Below, piece after piece: positions 1 to 5,334 of a stretch of 7,210 nt of DNA; positions within the stretch are counted from its first letter, which is position 1, and each line of letters starts with the position of its first letter. Source of the stretch: Candidatus Woesearchaeota archaeon (GTDB taxonomy: Archaea; Nanobdellota; Nanobdellia; Woesearchaeales; GW2011-AR4); contig JACPMT010000028.1 of NCBI GenBank assembly GCA_016185815.1, positions 1 to 7,210 on the forward strand, written 5' to 3'. A program made the position numbers and the translations under genes. The notes beneath the pieces were generated by a model that was given only the letters and a program-made list of their open reading frames with translations, had not been told where the DNA came from and searched no databases.

Positions 1-1
1 A

Positions 2-514
2 TGGCCGGGTTATGCTGGAACAGCAGGGTGCAGCAAAAATAGCAAGGATATTTACGTATGCAGCAATGGTTTCCAAATAAACCTTAGCAATTATGATGTA
101 TTTGGAGTTGGCCAGGAAGGAATTGTTAGGCCTAAAGTAGCTGCATTTACAACAGAAAATGGCATACTTAAGAAAGAGTTTAACGGCACCACCATCAATG
201 TTGGCACTACAATAATACCAAAAAGCGAGAATGAGCTTGAGATTGTTTTGTCAAGCAGCGAATTGACAGGCAGCATGTTCACCAGAATGTTTTACATGCA
301 AGGGCATGGGCTCAGGTATTTCAAATTATTTGACCATCAGCGCGGATTAACAGGCACGAACATATATGTCTACAAAGTGGACTGGCAGGGGAAAAATACA
401 ACTTTAGCGGATAATTATATAGAAATACTGGCTAAAAAAGAAACGCAGGGCTTAGATTTGGGTTTAGGCAATACTACAAAGGACAACAGCATAACTGCCG
501 TAAATGCTTCTTAA
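2..514 (+). CDS. C-terminal part of an archaeal oligosaccharyltransferase (AglB/STT3-like), 5' end outside window
   Basis: The frame starting at base 2 is open from the window edge to TAA at 512-514, giving 170 residues with no stop, so this is the 3' end of a longer gene. The sequence is soluble in character (no membrane segment). It contains the block MFTRMFYMQGHGLRYFKLFD followed by a stretch ending IYVYKVDW. I recognise this as the pattern near the end of archaeal STT3/AglB proteins, where a short helix and a 'GxGLxxFKL' segment precede a strand ending in 'xYKV'. AglB is the membrane enzyme that transfers lipid-linked glycans to asparagine in secreted proteins. Its catalytic and WWDxG-type motifs would lie upstream, outside the window, so they cannot be checked. 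The stop codon abuts the ATG of the GT2 gene, supporting an operon. Another large surface glycosylation protein is possible. Confidence 0.7.
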   Translation, partial: WPGYAGTAGCSKNSKDIYVCSNGFQINLSNYDVFGVGQEGIVRPKVAAFTTENGILKKEFNGTTINVGTTIIPKSENELEIVLSSSELTGSMFTRMFYMQGHGLRYFKLFDHQRGLTGTNIYVYKVDWQGKNTTLADNYIEILAKKETQGLDLGLGNTTKDNSITAVNAS

Positions 515-1183
515 ATGGAAATCAAAAATATCTGGGCTGTAATTCCAGCTTATAATGAGGAAGGCAGCATAATCAGCATAGTCAAAAAAACGAAAAAATA
601 TGTGAACAATGCAGTGATTGTTGACGACGGCAGCAAAGACAAAACAAAAGAGCTAGGAGAAAAAGCAGGCGCTATTGTATTAAAGCACATATTAAACCTA
701 GGCAAAGGCGCTGCCTTGAAGACAGGCTGTGATTTTGCGGTTAAAAAAGGAGCAAAATTCATAATTGCACTGGACGCTGATGCCCAGCATAATCCTAATG
801 ACATACCAAGATTTATTGAAAAATTAAAAAAATATGATATTGTATTCAGTTGCAGAAGGGCAAGCAAAAAGATGCCATTTGTTCTTCGCTTTGGCAACTT
901 GTTTATATCAAATGTTGCAAACATTTTGTATGGAATAAGCTTGAATGACACGCAATGCGGCTTCCGTGCTTTTTCAATAGATGCTTATAAAAAAATAAGA
1001 TGGACTGCTTCAGACTACTCTATGGAGTCAGAAATGATATCCAGGGCTGGAAAGCAAAGATTAAAATATGTGCAGATTCCAATCCAGACAATATACTCCG
1101 ACAAGTATAAAGGCACGACAATTATTGACGGAATAAAAATTGTCTTGAACATGATTTGGTGGAAATTTTTTAATAGCAGGTGA
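515..1183 (+). CDS. Family 2 glycosyltransferase, dolichyl/polyprenyl-phosphate sugar synthase-like
   Basis: A complete 222-residue GT-A fold enzyme. Visible motifs are VIPAYNEEGSI (residues 9-19), VDDGSKDKT (36-44), NLGKGAALKTG (61-71), the metal- and nucleotide-binding DADAQ (87-91), and TQCGFRAFS (146-154) in the acceptor half. This order is that of the DPM1/DPG-synthase-like branch of GT2, which moves a sugar from a nucleotide donor to a polyprenyl phosphate at the cytoplasmic membrane face. There is no C-terminal membrane domain, and the hydrophobic end (about 203-220) looks peripheral. The ATG follows the upstream TAA with no gap (TAAATG) and lacks an obvious Shine-Dalgarno, so translation probably depends on termination of the upstream gene. 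The stop overlaps the next gene's start by 4 bp. Coupling to an AglB-like gene and a DUF2304 gene suggests it supplies a lipid-linked sugar for glycan assembly. The sugar cannot be told from sequence. Confidence 0.9.
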   Translation: MEIKNIWAVIPAYNEEGSIISIVKKTKKYVNNAVIVDDGSKDKTKELGEKAGAIVLKHILNLGKGAALKTGCDFAVKKGAKFIIALDADAQHNPNDIPRFIEKLKKYDIVFSCRRASKKMPFVLRFGNLFISNVANILYGISLNDTQCGFRAFSIDAYKKIRWTASDYSMESEMISRAGKQRLKYVQIPIQTIYSDKYKGTTIIDGIKIVLNMIWWKFFNSR

Positions 1184-1521
1184 AAATGGTACTTGGAATT
1201 CAGATAGCTGGCATTTTATTTGGATTGTTCATGATTTATTATTCATTTTTGAATTATAAAAGGAAGGAGTTCACTGCAAAAGAGTTCGGCTTCTGGATTT
1301 TGCTGTGGATAATTTTTATTATCGTTACATTGTTTCCTGTTGTGCTGGACCCGATAATCAAGCCACTGGGTTTTTTTAGGGCTTTTGATTTTTTGATTAT
1401 GAGCGGGTTTATATTTATAATAGCAGTCATCTTCTATACATACACAATTACAAGGAAAAACCAAAAGCAGATTGAGACAATCGTGAGAGAGATAGCCATT
1501 AAGAAGAAGAGGGGCAAATAG
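1180..1521 (+). CDS. DUF2304-family small membrane protein
   Basis: A 113-residue protein with three predicted membrane helices (about residues 4-23, 37-57 and 70-91) and a charged, probably helical cytoplasmic tail (92-113: RKNQKQIETIVREIAIKKK). The FFRAFDFL segment before helix 3 and the tail with a 'REIAI' stretch are typical of DUF2304. Genes of this family are commonly found directly after a DPM1-like GT2 gene, as here. The molecular role is not established; a membrane partner or anchor for the soluble GT2 is the simplest idea. The start taken is GTG at 1180, giving a 4-bp GTGA overlap with the GT2 stop. ATG at 1186 (third codon) is an alternative and would change the protein by two residues only. 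A T-rich stretch after the TAG (about 1522-1531) may end the transcript. Confidence 0.85.
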   Translation: MKMVLGIQIAGILFGLFMIYYSFLNYKRKEFTAKEFGFWILLWIIFIIVTLFPVVLDPIIKPLGFFRAFDFLIMSGFIFIIAVIFYTYTITRKNQKQIETIVREIAIKKKRGK

Positions 1522-1540
1522 TATTTTCTTTGCCGGGATA

Positions 1541-1574
1541 CATATTTAAATAATGAATTAGTTTACTCTATATT
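1541..1574 (+). promoter_or_regulatory. Archaeal TATA promoter for the GT9 gene, probably leaderless
   Basis: TATTTAAATA lies at 1543-1552. Its centre is about 26 nt upstream of the ATG at 1575, the usual distance from archaeal TATA box to transcription start, and there is no Shine-Dalgarno before the ATG. The mRNA would therefore start at or next to the start codon (a leaderless message). This also separates the GT9 gene from the preceding three-gene operon. Confidence 0.6.
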
Positions 1575-2630
1575 ATGGTAGTTGCAGTAAAATTCATTGA
1601 CAAGCATGTTGGAAAATTAGTATGCAATCTTTTAGGATTGTTCAATAGAGAGACAAAATTGATTCTTGACGATAAAAAGATTAATAAAATTTTAGTTGTT
1701 CAGCTATGGGGCTTGGGGGAGACTATTTTGGTATTACCGGCAATCGAAGCATTGCGAAAAAGATTTCCCAGAGCAGAGATCAATATTCTAGCTACTTCCA
1801 GGAACAACAATGTTTTTTTTAACAATAGGGATACGAATAAGGCTATTGCTGTGAAGGCAAACCCATTTTCCATATTAAACTTTATCCTGAAAAACATGAA
1901 AAAATATGATTTGGTGATTGATATGGAAGAATACTTGAATATATCTGCCATAATATCCTTCTTTGCAGGCAGAAAAACCATTGGCTATTCGCACGGCACA
2001 AGGGCAAAACTATACACGGAAAAAATAAGGTACAATGACAGGCAGCATGCAGTGCAGACATTTTTGGACTTGGTAAGATGCCTTGATACTGTTTATAATA
2101 CTGACAAACTGCCAAAATTAAATTTCTCCAAAAGCGATAAGAATGCTGTTGACAAGTTTTTAAGAAATAACGATGTGAAAAGCAATGATTTTGTTGTTTG
2201 CATTGCTCCTGGCGCTGCAGAGTCAGCAAAATCAAGAATGTGGCCTTATGAAATGTACGCCGAGCTTTGCGATGAAATAATAGAGAGGCGCAAAGCAAAG
2301 ATAATTTTTGTCGGTGTTTTAAGCGAGGCTGAATTAATAGGCAGCATACAAAAGAATATTGAAAACAAAAACAAAACAATAAATGCAGCCGGGAAAATAA
2401 CCTTAAATCAATTATTTTATTTGACTAGCAAGTGTAATCTTTTTATCGGCAATGACGCAGGTCCGATGCATATTGCAGCTGCGCAGGGCATTAAAACCAT
2501 CGGATTGTTCGGGCCTAACTTGCCTGCAAGATTCGGGCCATACGGAAAAGGCAATATAGGAGTGTACAAAGGCTATAACTGCGAGTTCAGCCCGTGCATT
2601 AATGTCCACAAGGGCGAAGTTCCAGATTGA
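1575..2630 (+). CDS. Family 9 glycosyltransferase (heptosyltransferase-like), C-terminus frameshifted
   Basis: 351 residues as read. GT9 hallmarks appear in order: a short N-terminal extension (1-35), then KILVVQLWGLGETILVLP (38-55), the phosphate-binding APGA (211-214) with RMWP (221-224), and FIGNDAGPMHIAAA (290-303) followed by GLFGP (310-314). GT9 enzymes are GT-B fold transferases that use ADP-heptose-type donors, typically adding heptose to lipopolysaccharide core in bacteria. With heptose-nucleotide genes next door, a heptosyl donor is a reasonable inference. The protein ends abruptly after CINVHKGEVPD. The expected end of this family, a further Cys-containing linker and a final helix, is missing in frame. 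A helix-like tail, IDDVLKEVEKMI, is present in the +1 frame immediately after. The start ATG is supported by the TATA spacing. The catalytic core appears intact, so the product may still be active. Confidence 0.85.
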   Translation: MVVAVKFIDKHVGKLVCNLLGLFNRETKLILDDKKINKILVVQLWGLGETILVLPAIEALRKRFPRAEINILATSRNNNVFFNNRDTNKAIAVKANPFSILNFILKNMKKYDLVIDMEEYLNISAIISFFAGRKTIGYSHGTRAKLYTEKIRYNDRQHAVQTFLDLVRCLDTVYNTDKLPKLNFSKSDKNAVDKFLRNNDVKSNDFVVCIAPGAAESAKSRMWPYEMYAELCDEIIERRKAKIIFVGVLSEAELIGSIQKNIENKNKTINAAGKITLNQLFYLTSKCNLFIGNDAGPMHIAAAQGIKTIGLFGPNLPARFGPYGKGNIGVYKGYNCEFSPCINVHKGEVPD

Positions 2631-2664
2631 TGATGTCTTAAAGGAAGTGGAGAAGATGATTTAG
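2626..2664 (+). other. Out-of-frame remnant of the GT9 C-terminal helix
   Basis: In the frame one base ahead of the GT9 gene, bases 2626-2664 read IDDVLKEVEKMI then TAG. This matches the usual final 'VDDVLKEVEKML' helix of GT9 proteins. It directly follows the place where the normal frame stops (TGA 2628-2630). The linker with the second cysteine pair expected between VPD and this helix is absent, so the simplest reading is a small deletion that removed about a dozen codons and shifted frame. If read through, the gene would overlap the convergent gene's stop codon by 4 bp. Confidence 0.6.
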
Positions 2665-3410
2665 ATTACATGCCTGTATTCTCCATATGTAAAAAACCCA
2701 ACCAATTGCTTTAATCTAGCGATCTTTGGGAACATATCTTTTTCCAAGGAAACTGAACCTTCAAACAACTCAAATATTTCCGGCTTGAAAATATAAATGC
2801 CCGCATTTACAATATTGGTGGAGTAATGCTTCGGCTTTTCCTGAAAGTCAATTATTAAGTCGCCGTCAAGAATTGCTGTTCCATAGCTGCTTGCCTTTTC
2901 CCTTGTCATCAAGCCCATTGTTGCAAGCTTTTCAGACTCTATATGCTTTTTTATCATCTTTAACAAGTCAAAATCATTATAAGTATCGCCGGACATGGCG
3001 ATAAAACTATTATTCACCCTGTTTTTTACAGCCTTTAATGCATCCGCATTTCCTTTTGCCTGTTTTTCTATGATTTCAATATTAATTTTAGAGCCTGAAA
3101 CCTCGTTCAACAGCAAGTTCATGCTTTTGGTGTGCTGTGTTATGACGTTTATTGTGCTTATGCCAAATTTTGAAAAGAATTCTATCTGCTGTTTTATCAG
3201 GGATGCGCCATTTACAACCCTTAATGCAGAGGACTGATGCTCGCCCTTAAGCAGCAATACAGCGACACTTACAGACTGCTCCTGCAGGCCTTTTTTAAGA
3301 AAGTATTCTATTGCTTGGCTTCTGCTTCTTATAACAGAGCCGTCCACTTTGGAGTCGATAACCTTAAGCAATGAAGTGTCAACTGATATTGCAATTTTCG
3401 CTTTGGCCAT
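2661..3410 (-). CDS. RHH DNA-binding domain fused to a degenerate sugar-phosphate nucleotidyltransferase
   Basis: 249 residues in two domains. Residues 4-42 form a ribbon-helix-helix unit: strand KIAISV, helix DTSLLKVIDSKV, then SRSQAIEYFLKKGL, the classic second RHH helix. Residues 48-249 follow the NDP-sugar pyrophosphorylase (RmlA/COG1208) fold: VAVLLL strand, SLIKQQIEFFSKFGISTINVI, SGDTYNDFDLL (140-150), DFQEKPKHYSTNIVNAGIYIF (188-208) and a closing GFFTYGEY (238-245). The diagnostic GGxGTRLxPLTxxxPKP loop is absent; LLLKGEHQSSALRVVNGASL stands in its place. The second metal-binding aspartate expected near the end (WxDxGTP) is also missing, while Asp142 remains. It therefore likely binds a sugar nucleotide or phosphate without catalysis. 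It is transcribed divergently from gmhA across a palindrome-rich region, which fits an autoregulatory repressor. Start ATG at 3408-3410 retains the whole RHH strand. Confidence 0.8.
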   Translation of the reverse strand: MAKAKIAISVDTSLLKVIDSKVDGSVIRSRSQAIEYFLKKGLQEQSVSVAVLLLKGEHQSSALRVVNGASLIKQQIEFFSKFGISTINVITQHTKSMNLLLNEVSGSKINIEIIEKQAKGNADALKAVKNRVNNSFIAMSGDTYNDFDLLKMIKKHIESEKLATMGLMTREKASSYGTAILDGDLIIDFQEKPKHYSTNIVNAGIYIFKPEIFELFEGSVSLEKDMFPKIARLKQLVGFFTYGEYRHVI

Positions 3411-3430
3411 ATTATATTACATATTAACAG

Positions 3431-3439
3431 GTATGAATA
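3431..3439. promoter_or_regulatory. Half-site GTATGAATA at the predicted minus-strand transcription start
   Basis: GTATGAATA is the exact reverse complement of TATTCATAC at 3537-3545 in the large palindrome. It sits over the predicted start (about 3436) of the RHH fusion gene. No good second arm was found beside it, so it is at best a half-site. Confidence 0.4.
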
Positions 3440-3447
3440 AGTAGTAG

Positions 3448-3469
3448 AAAGTATTACTATTTATACTTT
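3448..3469. promoter_or_regulatory. Inverted repeat over the minus-strand TATA box, candidate operator O2
   Basis: AAAGTAT (3448-3454) and ATACTTT (3463-3469) are exact inverted repeats separated by 8 bases. The same two 7-mers occur in the larger palindrome at 3525-3549 with a 9-base gap. A protein bound here would cover the TATA box of the RHH fusion gene and block its own transcription. AT-rich DNA makes some chance pairing likely; the repetition of the same arm sequence is the main argument. Confidence 0.45.
3458..3465 (-). promoter_or_regulatory. TATA box for the RHH-nucleotidyltransferase gene
   Basis: Read on the minus strand this is TATAAATA, preceded by a purine-rich AAAAG that fits a BRE. 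Its centre is about 50 nt upstream of the ATG, so transcription would start near 3436 with a leader of about 26 nt. The box lies inside an imperfect dyad (AAAGTAT at 3448-3454, ATACTTT at 3463-3469). Confidence 0.55.
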
Positions 3470-3505
3470 TATATTGTAGAACATATATTTCAAAAAAACA
3501 AAAGA

Positions 3506-3513
3506 TTTAAATA
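3506..3513 (+). promoter_or_regulatory. TATA box for the gmhA-led operon
   Basis: TTTAAATA is preceded by the purine-rich CAAAAGA, a plausible BRE. About 25 nt downstream of its centre is 3535, within the perfect palindrome 3525-3549, and the ATG used here for gmhA follows at 3560. The predicted leader is about 25 nt. Confidence 0.6.
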
Positions 3514-3524
3514 GAACTGTCAAT

Positions 3525-3549
3525 AAAAGTATGAGATATTCATACTTTT
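3525..3549. promoter_or_regulatory. Perfect 10-bp-arm palindrome at the gmhA transcription start, candidate operator O1
   Basis: AAAAGTATGA (3525-3534) and TCATACTTTT (3540-3549) are exact inverted repeats around the 5-base centre GATAT. It lies just after the TATA box and over the predicted start of transcription, a standard position for a repressor site in archaea. Elements with the same arm sequence occur over the divergent promoter. The divergently encoded RHH protein is the obvious candidate ligand. In RNA it could instead fold as a hairpin close to the 5' end. Confidence 0.6.
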
Positions 3550-3559
3550 GGTACAAATA

Positions 3560-4129
3560 ATGCAAAACAAAATAAAATCAATGATTGAGGAAAGCATTGA
3601 AACAAAAAGATTAGTGCAGGAGTTATCGCCGCAAATAGAAAAAGCTGTGCAACTCGTGACTAATGCCCTGAAAGGCAATAAAAAAATATTGCTGGCGGGA
3701 AATGGGGGCAGTTCGTCCCAAGCATCACATATAGCAGCTGAGTTTGTCGGCAGGTATAAAATTGAAAGAAAGGGATTGCCGGCGATAGCATTGACAACTG
3801 ACTTGGCTGCAATAACTGCAATAGGCAATGATTATGGGTTTGACACAATATTTGAAAGGCAATTGGGGGCGTTAGCAAATGAAGGTGATGTTTTTATCGC
3901 TTTGTCTACCAGCGGAAATTCAGAAAATCTGATTAAAGCGGCAGAGGCTTCAAAAAAACTTAATGTTCATGTTATCGGGCTTCTTGGAAAAGACGGCGGC
4001 AAAATGAAGAATACATCTGATATTGAGATACTTGTGCCTTCTGATAACACTCCGAGAATACAGGAAGCCCATCTTATGATTTTGCATATCATATGCGAAT
4101 TAGTAGAGAAGGAGCTGTTTGAAAAGTGA
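3560..4129 (+). CDS. gmhA: Sedoheptulose 7-phosphate isomerase (phosphoheptose isomerase)
   Basis: A 189-residue single SIS domain, close to the usual GmhA length of about 190-200. It converts sedoheptulose 7-phosphate to D-glycero-D-manno-heptose 7-phosphate in the cytoplasm, the first step of NDP-heptose synthesis. The key positions are present: GNGGSSSQASH (47-57), His57 and Glu61 (equivalent to E. coli His61/Glu65), IGNDYGFD (88-95), STSGNS (116-121), and RIQEAHLMILHI (166-177) with Gln168 and His176 matching the E. coli Gln172/His180 metal and catalytic residues. I chose ATG 3560. An in-frame TTG at 3548 exists but lies inside the palindrome and close to the predicted transcription start, and would only add four residues. 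It heads the heptose gene group and is divergent from the RHH fusion gene. A T-rich tract follows the stop. Confidence 0.93.
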   Translation: MQNKIKSMIEESIETKRLVQELSPQIEKAVQLVTNALKGNKKILLAGNGGSSSQASHIAAEFVGRYKIERKGLPAIALTTDLAAITAIGNDYGFDTIFERQLGALANEGDVFIALSTSGNSENLIKAAEASKKLNVHVIGLLGKDGGKMKNTSDIEILVPSDNTPRIQEAHLMILHIICELVEKELFEK

Positions 4130-4140
4130 TTTTAATTTTT
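4130..4140 (+). terminator. T-rich tract after gmhA, possible archaeal terminator
   Basis: TTTTAATTTTT directly follows the gmhA stop codon. Archaeal RNA polymerase terminates at oligo-T stretches without needing a hairpin. The 197-base gap before the next gene fits an end or partial end of transcript here, but AT-rich spacers often contain such tracts by chance. Confidence 0.3.
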
Positions 4141-4144
4141 AAAA

Positions 4145-4207
4145 AGGTCAATGCCGGAGAAAATCAAAGATTTTCGCGGCAGAGAAAATTGTAAGCAATT
4201 TTCACCT
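4145..4207 (+). ncRNA. Tandem hairpins forming a possible three-way-junction RNA element
   Basis: Two strong inverted repeats stand side by side in the gmhA-downstream spacer. Hairpin 1 (4152-4181) pairs TGCCG with CGGCA and, after a small bulge, GAAAATC (4159-4165) with GATTTTC (4169-4175) over a 3-base loop. Hairpin 2 (4184-4203) pairs GAAAATTG with CAATTTTC around the loop TAAG without mismatch. AGGT (4145-4148) can pair with ACCT (4204-4207) to close both into a three-way junction. The segment is visibly richer in G and C than the flanking spacer. No open frame explains it. I do not recognise a known RNA family. It may be an mRNA 3' end, a leader element of the following gene, or a small RNA. 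Confidence 0.3.
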
Positions 4208-4326
4208 GCGTTGTGTATGAAGCAAAAGACTCAATAAAATATCAATTTTACATAAATCATACATTACAAAATTTCAATCCAATAAAAAATAAACAAGAAT
4301 TAAAAATAAAATAATGAATCAATAAA
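4208..4326 (+). other. AT-rich leader before the deoxyhypusine-synthase-like gene
   Basis: This spacer becomes extremely AT-rich towards the next gene. Weak TATA-like runs occur (for example AATAAAAAATAAA, 4271-4283), but none has a convincing BRE or spacing. There is no Shine-Dalgarno before ATG 4327. An in-frame TGA at 4315-4317 rules out an earlier start close by. I see nothing else supportable here. Confidence 0.4.
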
Positions 4327-5232
4327 ATGCTAAACTTCAATCAAATCAAAACAATTCCAATAAAACAGAGAAAGAATAAGGTAAAGCTAAATGACTTGGT
4401 TAAGCCTGAGAACTCGAAAATATTAATAGATTCGCAGGAATTTGATGAGTTAATTAAAAAAATAATTGGTGCTCACAAAAACAAAAAACAGATTATTCTG
4501 ATGATGGGGGCTCATGTAATAAAAACAGGAATGAGCCTGCTGATAATTGATTTGATGAAAAGGGGAGTGATAAGGCACATTGCAATGAACGGAGCTGGCC
4601 CTATACATGACTTTGAACTTGCACTTATTGGAGAGACATCAGAGTATGTTGAGCAAACAATTGAAAATGGGACATTTGGCATGGTAGAGGAAACAGGAAG
4701 AATGCTTAATGAAGCAATAAAAGAAGGCGCGCAAAATAGCTATGGAATGGGGTATGCCATTGGAAAGAAAATAAATGATTTGAACCCCAAAAATAAAGAT
4801 TACAGCATTTTATATAATGCTTATAAATTAAATATTCCTGTTACTGTGCACGTTGCAATCGGAACAGATATTATCCATCAGCATCCAAGCTGCGACGGCG
4901 CTGCAATCGGAAAAACCAGCTATCACGACTTCAGGGTTTTCGCAGAGAGCGTAAGCAAGCTTGAAAATGGCGTTATACTCAATATAGGGTGCGCTGTTAT
5001 TTTGCCGGAAGTTTTTTTAAAGGCTCTGACAATCGCAAGAAATCTCGGCTGTAAAGTCGATCATATAACGGCAGCAAATCTTGACATGATAGACCATTAC
5101 AGGCCAAGGGAGAATGTAGTCACAAGGCCAACCTCATTGGGAGGAAAAGGATTTATGATTATTGAAAAGCACGAAAAAACAATTCCAACACTGCATAGAA
5201 GAATAAGTGAATCATTGGACAAAATTTATTAA
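4327..5232 (+). CDS. Deoxyhypusine-synthase-like conserved protein of unknown function
   Basis: 301 residues with a Rossmann-like layout resembling deoxyhypusine synthase (COG1899-like). IILMMGAHVIKTGMS (56-70) followed by LIIDLMKRGVIRHIAMNGAG (72-91) parallels the NAD-binding 'G..I.SG..d.i..L...g.id.lvtTaGG' of that family. VTVHVAIGTDIIHQHP (172-187), DGAAIGKTSYHDFRVFAE (190-207), VILNIGCAVILPEVFLKAL (216-234) and DMIDHYRPRENVV (253-265) look like strongly conserved blocks. The lysine-containing active-site segment of true deoxyhypusine synthase (the EFDGSDSGARPDEAVSWGK-type block) is not visible, so modification of aIF5A is unlikely. No membrane segment or signal peptide is seen. Its place between gmhA and the heptose kinase gene suggests a role in nucleotide-sugar or heptose metabolism, but the reaction is unknown. 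The start is the first ATG after an in-frame stop. Confidence 0.65.
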   Translation: MLNFNQIKTIPIKQRKNKVKLNDLVKPENSKILIDSQEFDELIKKIIGAHKNKKQIILMMGAHVIKTGMSLLIIDLMKRGVIRHIAMNGAGPIHDFELALIGETSEYVEQTIENGTFGMVEETGRMLNEAIKEGAQNSYGMGYAIGKKINDLNPKNKDYSILYNAYKLNIPVTVHVAIGTDIIHQHPSCDGAAIGKTSYHDFRVFAESVSKLENGVILNIGCAVILPEVFLKALTIARNLGCKVDHITAANLDMIDHYRPRENVVTRPTSLGGKGFMIIEKHEKTIPTLHRRISESLDKIY

Positions 5233-5296
5233 AACAACAATACAGAATGAACTACTCAAAACTTAACAAAAGAGGAAAAAAGCATTTTGCAAATCA

Positions 5297-5304
5297 TTAT
5301 AAAT
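5297..5304 (+). promoter_or_regulatory. Possible TATA box before the small membrane protein
   Basis: TTATAAAT is centred about 34 nt upstream of ATG 5335. Transcription would start near 5325, leaving a very short leader that would cut into the Shine-Dalgarno at 5323-5329, so either the spacing is slightly different or the gene is read from upstream. Confidence 0.35.
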
Positions 5305-5322
5305 TGGTTTTTAAATTTATTT

Positions 5323-5329
5323 AGGTGAT
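5323..5329 (+). promoter_or_regulatory. Strong archaeal Shine-Dalgarno, AGGTGAT
   Basis: AGGTGAT is an exact complement to the 3' end expected for archaeal 16S rRNA (ATCACCT) and lies 5 nt before ATG 5335. It is the only textbook ribosome site in the window and confirms the start of the small membrane protein. Confidence 0.7.
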
Positions 5330-5334
5330 GAATT

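Noticed and set aside
1..39. ATG at base 1 as a gene start
   Set aside because: That frame hits TAG at 40-42, whereas the frame from base 2 is open to 514 and carries the conserved AglB-like tail.
550..951. Minus-strand open frame of 133 codons opposite the GT2 gene
   Set aside because: The plus strand carries all GT2 motifs at the same place; the antisense frame shows only low-complexity hydrophobic sequence.
1882..2379. Minus-strand open frame of 165 codons rich in Cys, His and Gln
   Set aside because: It is antisense to the well-supported GT9 gene, has odd composition and no recognisable motif, and is best explained as a shadow frame.
2661..3410. Calling the fusion an active glucose-1-phosphate thymidylyltransferase or mannose-1-phosphate guanylyltransferase
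   Set aside because: The GGxGTRLxPLT nucleotide-binding loop and the late metal aspartate are both missing.
3548..3559. TTG start for gmhA at 3548, adding four residues
   Set aside because: It lies inside the palindrome near the predicted transcription start. ATG 3560 gives the usual GmhA length with no loss of conserved sequence.
4327..5232. Calling this gene a true deoxyhypusine synthase
   Set aside because: The characteristic active-site lysine block is not visible, and the genomic context is sugar-nucleotide synthesis rather than translation factor modification.
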